This document shows positions 61,518-64,000 of a stretch of 64,000 nucleotides of DNA, in pieces (within the stretch, counting starts at the first letter, position 1; each line of letters starts with the position of its first letter). The notes below the pieces were generated by a model. That model was not told the origin of the DNA, ran no database searches, and saw only the letters and a list, made by a program, of their open reading frames with translations. The DNA comes from Pseudomonas alcaligenes. GTDB lineage: Bacteria > Pseudomonadota > Gammaproteobacteria > Pseudomonadales > Pseudomonadaceae. Location of the stretch: the NCBI RefSeq assembly GCF_041729615.1, contig NZ_CP154874.1, positions 3,455,501 to 3,519,500 of the forward strand. Reading direction: 5' to 3'. A program made the position numbers and the translations under genes.

Positions 61518-62543
61518 ATGGAACCCAGCCTCGTCCCGCTGCAACCCTGCCTGCACCCGATCTACGCCCGCCTGTTGTGCGCCGCGCTGCGCCAGCGTGG
61601 CTTCGCCGAGGACGACATCCTCAGTGGCACCGGGCTGGACTGGCAGCACCTGCACCGCGACAACCGCCCGCTCAATTTCGCCCAGGTGCAGCGCCTGGTG
61701 CGCCGCGCCATCGTGCTCACCGACTGTCCCTGGCTGGGCCTGGAGGTGGGCTGCGCCACGCCGGTGTCGGCCCATGGCCCGGTGGGCTACGCCGCCGCCC
61801 TGTGCCCGGACCTGCGTGGCGTGCTGCAGGTGCTGGAGCGCTTCAGCGTGCTGCGTCTGTCCAGCCTGCGCCTATCCGGGAGCGTGGAGGGCGAGCACTA
61901 CCGCATTCGCGTCGACGAGCTGTTCGACCTGGGCGATGTGCGCGAGCACATCCTCACCAGCCTGGCCGGGGTCTGCCTGCGCCTGCTGGAGGCGGTGTGC
62001 GGCGGTCTGCCGGAGGGGCGCCTGGAGTTCGCCTTCCCCTTCGCCGAGCCGCCCTGGGGCGCGCGCTATCGCGAGCTGCTGGGGCCGCACGTGAGCTTTG
62101 CCGCCGAGGCCTGCAGCGTCTGCCTGCCGCTGGCCTGGCTCGACCGGCCGAGCCTGAGCGCCGATGCCCAGGCCGCGCGCATCGCCCTGCGCGACTGCGA
62201 GCACCAGCTGCTCGGCACCCGCCACGGCGGCGACTGGACCAGCAAGGTGCAGCTGCGCCTGCTGGCCTGCAGCGGCAGCTACCCGACCCTGGAGCAGCTG
62301 GCCGAGGAGTTCCACTTGTCCGAGCGCACCCTGATCCGCCGCCTGCGCGAGGAGGGTGCGCATTACCAGCTGCTGCTCGACGAGGTGCGTCAGGAGCTGG
62401 CCTGCTGGCTGCTGCAGAACACCGAGCTGAGTGTCGAGGCGGTGGCCGAGCGCCTCGGCTATCGCGACACCAGCAACTTCAGCCGCACCTTCCGCCGCTG
62501 GCTGGGCATGACCCCCAATGCCTGGCGCAGGGCGGCCGCATGA
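61518..62543 (+). CDS. AraC-family regulator, likely of alkB-rubA
   Basis: A 341-residue protein with an N-terminal Arabinose_bd-type domain (about 20-210) and a C-terminal double helix-turn-helix AraC domain (about 235-338, TLEQLAEEFHLSERTLIRRLREEG and YRDTSNFSRTFRRWLGMTPNAWR). It is divergent from alkB with 123 bases between, so it likely activates alkB in response to alkanes or their products. acpH overlaps its stop (ATGA). Confidence 0.9.
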   Translation: MEPSLVPLQPCLHPIYARLLCAALRQRGFAEDDILSGTGLDWQHLHRDNRPLNFAQVQRLVRRAIVLTDCPWLGLEVGCATPVSAHGPVGYAAALCPDLRGVLQVLERFSVLRLSSLRLSGSVEGEHYRIRVDELFDLGDVREHILTSLAGVCLRLLEAVCGGLPEGRLEFAFPFAEPPWGARYRELLGPHVSFAAEACSVCLPLAWLDRPSLSADAQAARIALRDCEHQLLGTRHGGDWTSKVQLRLLACSGSYPTLEQLAEEFHLSERTLIRRLREEGAHYQLLLDEVRQELACWLLQNTELSVEAVAERLGYRDTSNFSRTFRRWLGMTPNAWRRAAA

Positions 62544-63127
62544 ACTACCTGGCGCACCTGCACCTGGGCGGCGACAGCCCGCAGCAGCTGCTCGGCAGCC
62601 TGTACGGCGACTTCGTCAAGGGGCCGCTGGTGGGGCGCTTTCCGGCGGACATCGAAGCGGCCATCCGCCTGCACCGGCAGATCGACGCCTTCACCGACCG
62701 CCACCCGCTGGTCGAGCGGGCGCGGGCACGCTTTCCCGCCGCACGGCGGCGCACCTCGGGCATCCTACTGGACCTGTTCTTCGATCATTGCCTGGCGCGC
62801 GACTGGGCGGACTACCACGCTGAACCACTGCCGCAGTTCACTGGCCGGGTCTACGAGGTGCTGGCGGCCCAGCGTGAACTGCCGGAGCGCCTGGCCTTCA
62901 TCGCCCCGCGCATGGCGGCGCAGGACTGGCTGGGCAGTTACCGCGAGTTCGCCGTGCTGGAGCAGGTCATCGGCGGCATGAGCCGGCGCCTGTCGCGGCC
63001 ACAGCTGCTGGAGGGTGCCATGCTGGAACTGGAGCGCCTGTACCAGCCGCTCAGCCGGGATTTCCGCACCTTTTACCCCGAGCTGCAGGCATTCGCCGCC
63101 TCAGCTGGCGTTGCGCGCCACATCTGA
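62540..63127 (+). CDS. acpH: Acyl carrier protein phosphodiesterase AcpH
   Basis: A 195-residue HD-like protein with MNYLAHLHL, GSLYGDFVKG and RRRTSGILLDLFFDHCLARDW, the AcpH metal-binding signatures. AcpH removes phosphopantetheine from holo-ACP. The ATG overlaps the AraC gene stop by 4 bases, but a functional link is not obvious. Confidence 0.92.
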   Translation: MNYLAHLHLGGDSPQQLLGSLYGDFVKGPLVGRFPADIEAAIRLHRQIDAFTDRHPLVERARARFPAARRRTSGILLDLFFDHCLARDWADYHAEPLPQFTGRVYEVLAAQRELPERLAFIAPRMAAQDWLGSYREFAVLEQVIGGMSRRLSRPQLLEGAMLELERLYQPLSRDFRTFYPELQAFAASAGVARHI

Positions 63128-63289
63128 CTCGCGCCAGGGCAGGGGATGGGGGGCCTTGAGGCGGGTCTCCAGGGTGGCGATGAACTCCAGCGCCTCGCGT
63201 TCACTGCGGAAGCTGACGCCGTGCTGGTCCAGGCAGACCTGCCAGCGTGGGCCGCTGGCGGTGCTGAGTTGGCGGATACGGATGTCCAT
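63101..63289 (-). CDS. Small conserved-looking protein (62 aa)
   Basis: A 62-residue protein, beta-rich N-terminal half then a helix (SEREALEFIATLETRLKA), resembling small DUF2188-like proteins of Pseudomonas. GGAGGTCTGCC lies before the ATG. Its end overlaps the acpH end by 27 bases. Function unknown. Confidence 0.7.
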   Translation of the reverse strand: MDIRIRQLSTASGPRWQVCLDQHGVSFRSEREALEFIATLETRLKAPHPLPWRESDVARNAS

Positions 63290-63356
63290 GGCAGACCTCC
63301 AGAGAAAACCGGAATCTGCAGTGTAGATGGCACAGACCAGGCTTCCATGACCTGGA

Positions 63357-64000
63357 TCAACCGACCGACTGATGGTCGCTGTGCAACCAGTGCACCAGTT
63401 GCACGGCGCTCAGCGGGCGGCTGAACAGGTAGCCCTGGCACTGCTCGCAGCCGAGCTGGCGCAGGGCGCGCAGTTGCTCGGGCGTCTCCACCCCCTCGGC
63501 CAACACGCGCAGCTTGAGGTTGCGTGCCAGGCCGATGATGGTGGCGACTATCTCCAGGTTGGCCTGGTCCTCCGGCACGCCGCGCATGAAGCTCTGGTCG
63601 ATCTTCAGCTTGTCCAGCGGGAAGCGTTGCAGGTAGGCCAGCGACGAGTAGCCGGTGCCGAAGTCGTCGATCGCCAGCTTCAGGCCCAGGCCCTTGAGCG
63701 CCGCCAGGCTGGCCTGGGCCTGTTCGACGTTCTCGATCAGCGCGCCCTCGGTGATCTCCAGTTCCAGGTACTCGGGTGGCAGACCGCTGTCATGCAGGGC
63801 CTCGCGCACCTGCTGCAGCAGGTCGGCCTGGCGGAACTGGCGTGGCGACAGGTTCACCGCCAGGGTCTGCAGCGCCACGCCCTGCTGGCGCCAGAACTGC
63901 ATCTGCCGGCAGGCCTCGCGCAGCACCCAGGTACCGATCGGCACGATCAGCCCGGTCTCCTCGGCCAGCGGGATGAACTGCGCCGGCGACACCATGCCCT
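63357..64000 (-). CDS. EAL-domain c-di-GMP phosphodiesterase, C-terminal part
   Basis: The visible part is the C-terminal 214 residues or so of an EAL domain; the gene enters from beyond the right edge (the frame is open at 64000). Motifs present: FIPLAEETGLI, LELEITEGAL, DDFGTGYSSL, KLKIDQSFM and LAEGVETPEQL, all the metal and base residues expected in an active phosphodiesterase. The N-terminal EAL motif and any GGDEF or sensor domains lie outside the window. Confidence 0.92.
   Translation of the reverse strand, partial: GMVSPAQFIPLAEETGLIVPIGTWVLREACRQMQFWRQQGVALQTLAVNLSPRQFRQADLLQQVREALHDSGLPPEYLELEITEGALIENVEQAQASLAALKGLGLKLAIDDFGTGYSSLAYLQRFPLDKLKIDQSFMRGVPEDQANLEIVATIIGLARNLKLRVLAEGVETPEQLRALRQLGCEQCQGYLFSRPLSAVQLVHWLHSDHQSVG

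Overview
The window comes from a gamma-proteobacterium of the genus Pseudomonas or a very close relative. The protein families, the GC-rich third codon positions and the gene order all point there. The order arsC / brkB / thioredoxin / acyP / proS / oprD / slyX / dps / aspS / pmpR / ruvCAB / ybgC-tolQRAB-pal-cpoB / queE-queC / tRNA-Lys / nadA / bepA / tusA-like / bcp / gcvR / dapA / bamC / purC / tRNA-Ser matches, from memory, the PA0949-PA1013 stretch of P. aeruginosa PAO1. The species cannot be fixed from the sequence alone.

Layout. 1-33,990 is conserved chromosomal core: translation (proS, aspS), recombination (ruvCAB, behind a LexA-like box), the Tol-Pal envelope machine, queuosine precursor synthesis (queE, queC), NAD synthesis (nadA), lysine/cell-wall synthesis (dapA), outer-membrane assembly (bamC, bepA) and several cyclic-di-GMP proteins (a PilZ protein, a GGDEF cyclase, an Hpt/HD-GYP protein).

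33,961-50,504 is an integrated filamentous phage (Pf-like inovirus) in the 3' end of tRNA-Ser(CGA), bounded by a 29-bp direct repeat. Its core reads leftward in the Pf order: small DNA-binding protein, ssDNA-binding protein, two very small proteins, major coat CoaB, a pIII-like adhesin with a Gly-Asp-Thr linker, a DUF2523 minor coat protein, a Zot-like pI ATPase, the replication initiator and a tyrosine integrase. A divergent repressor-like gene lies behind an operator cluster.

The phage is unusually long because it carries about 8 kb of AT-richer cargo (42,571-50,475). The cargo encodes a protein with two GHKL ATPase domains and a histidine-kinase-like H-box, a response-regulator-like partner, an unknown protein, a Vsr endonuclease, a C5-cytosine methyltransferase, an HNH endonuclease and two tandem paralogous HNH proteins. 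I read it as a composite restriction/repair/signalling defence island and as the best candidate for an undescribed system here. A further AT-rich membrane protein sits between attL and the integrase.

50,505-64,000 is chromosome again but more accessory: a Xre-RES toxin-antitoxin pair beside attR, a PCu(A)C copper chaperone and DUF2946 protein, rmuC, an MgtC/DUF4010 membrane protein, pirin, an ArsR-MFS-Old Yellow Enzyme operon, an alkB-rubredoxin alkane hydroxylase operon with a divergent AraC regulator, acpH, and the C-terminal part of an EAL protein running off the right end.
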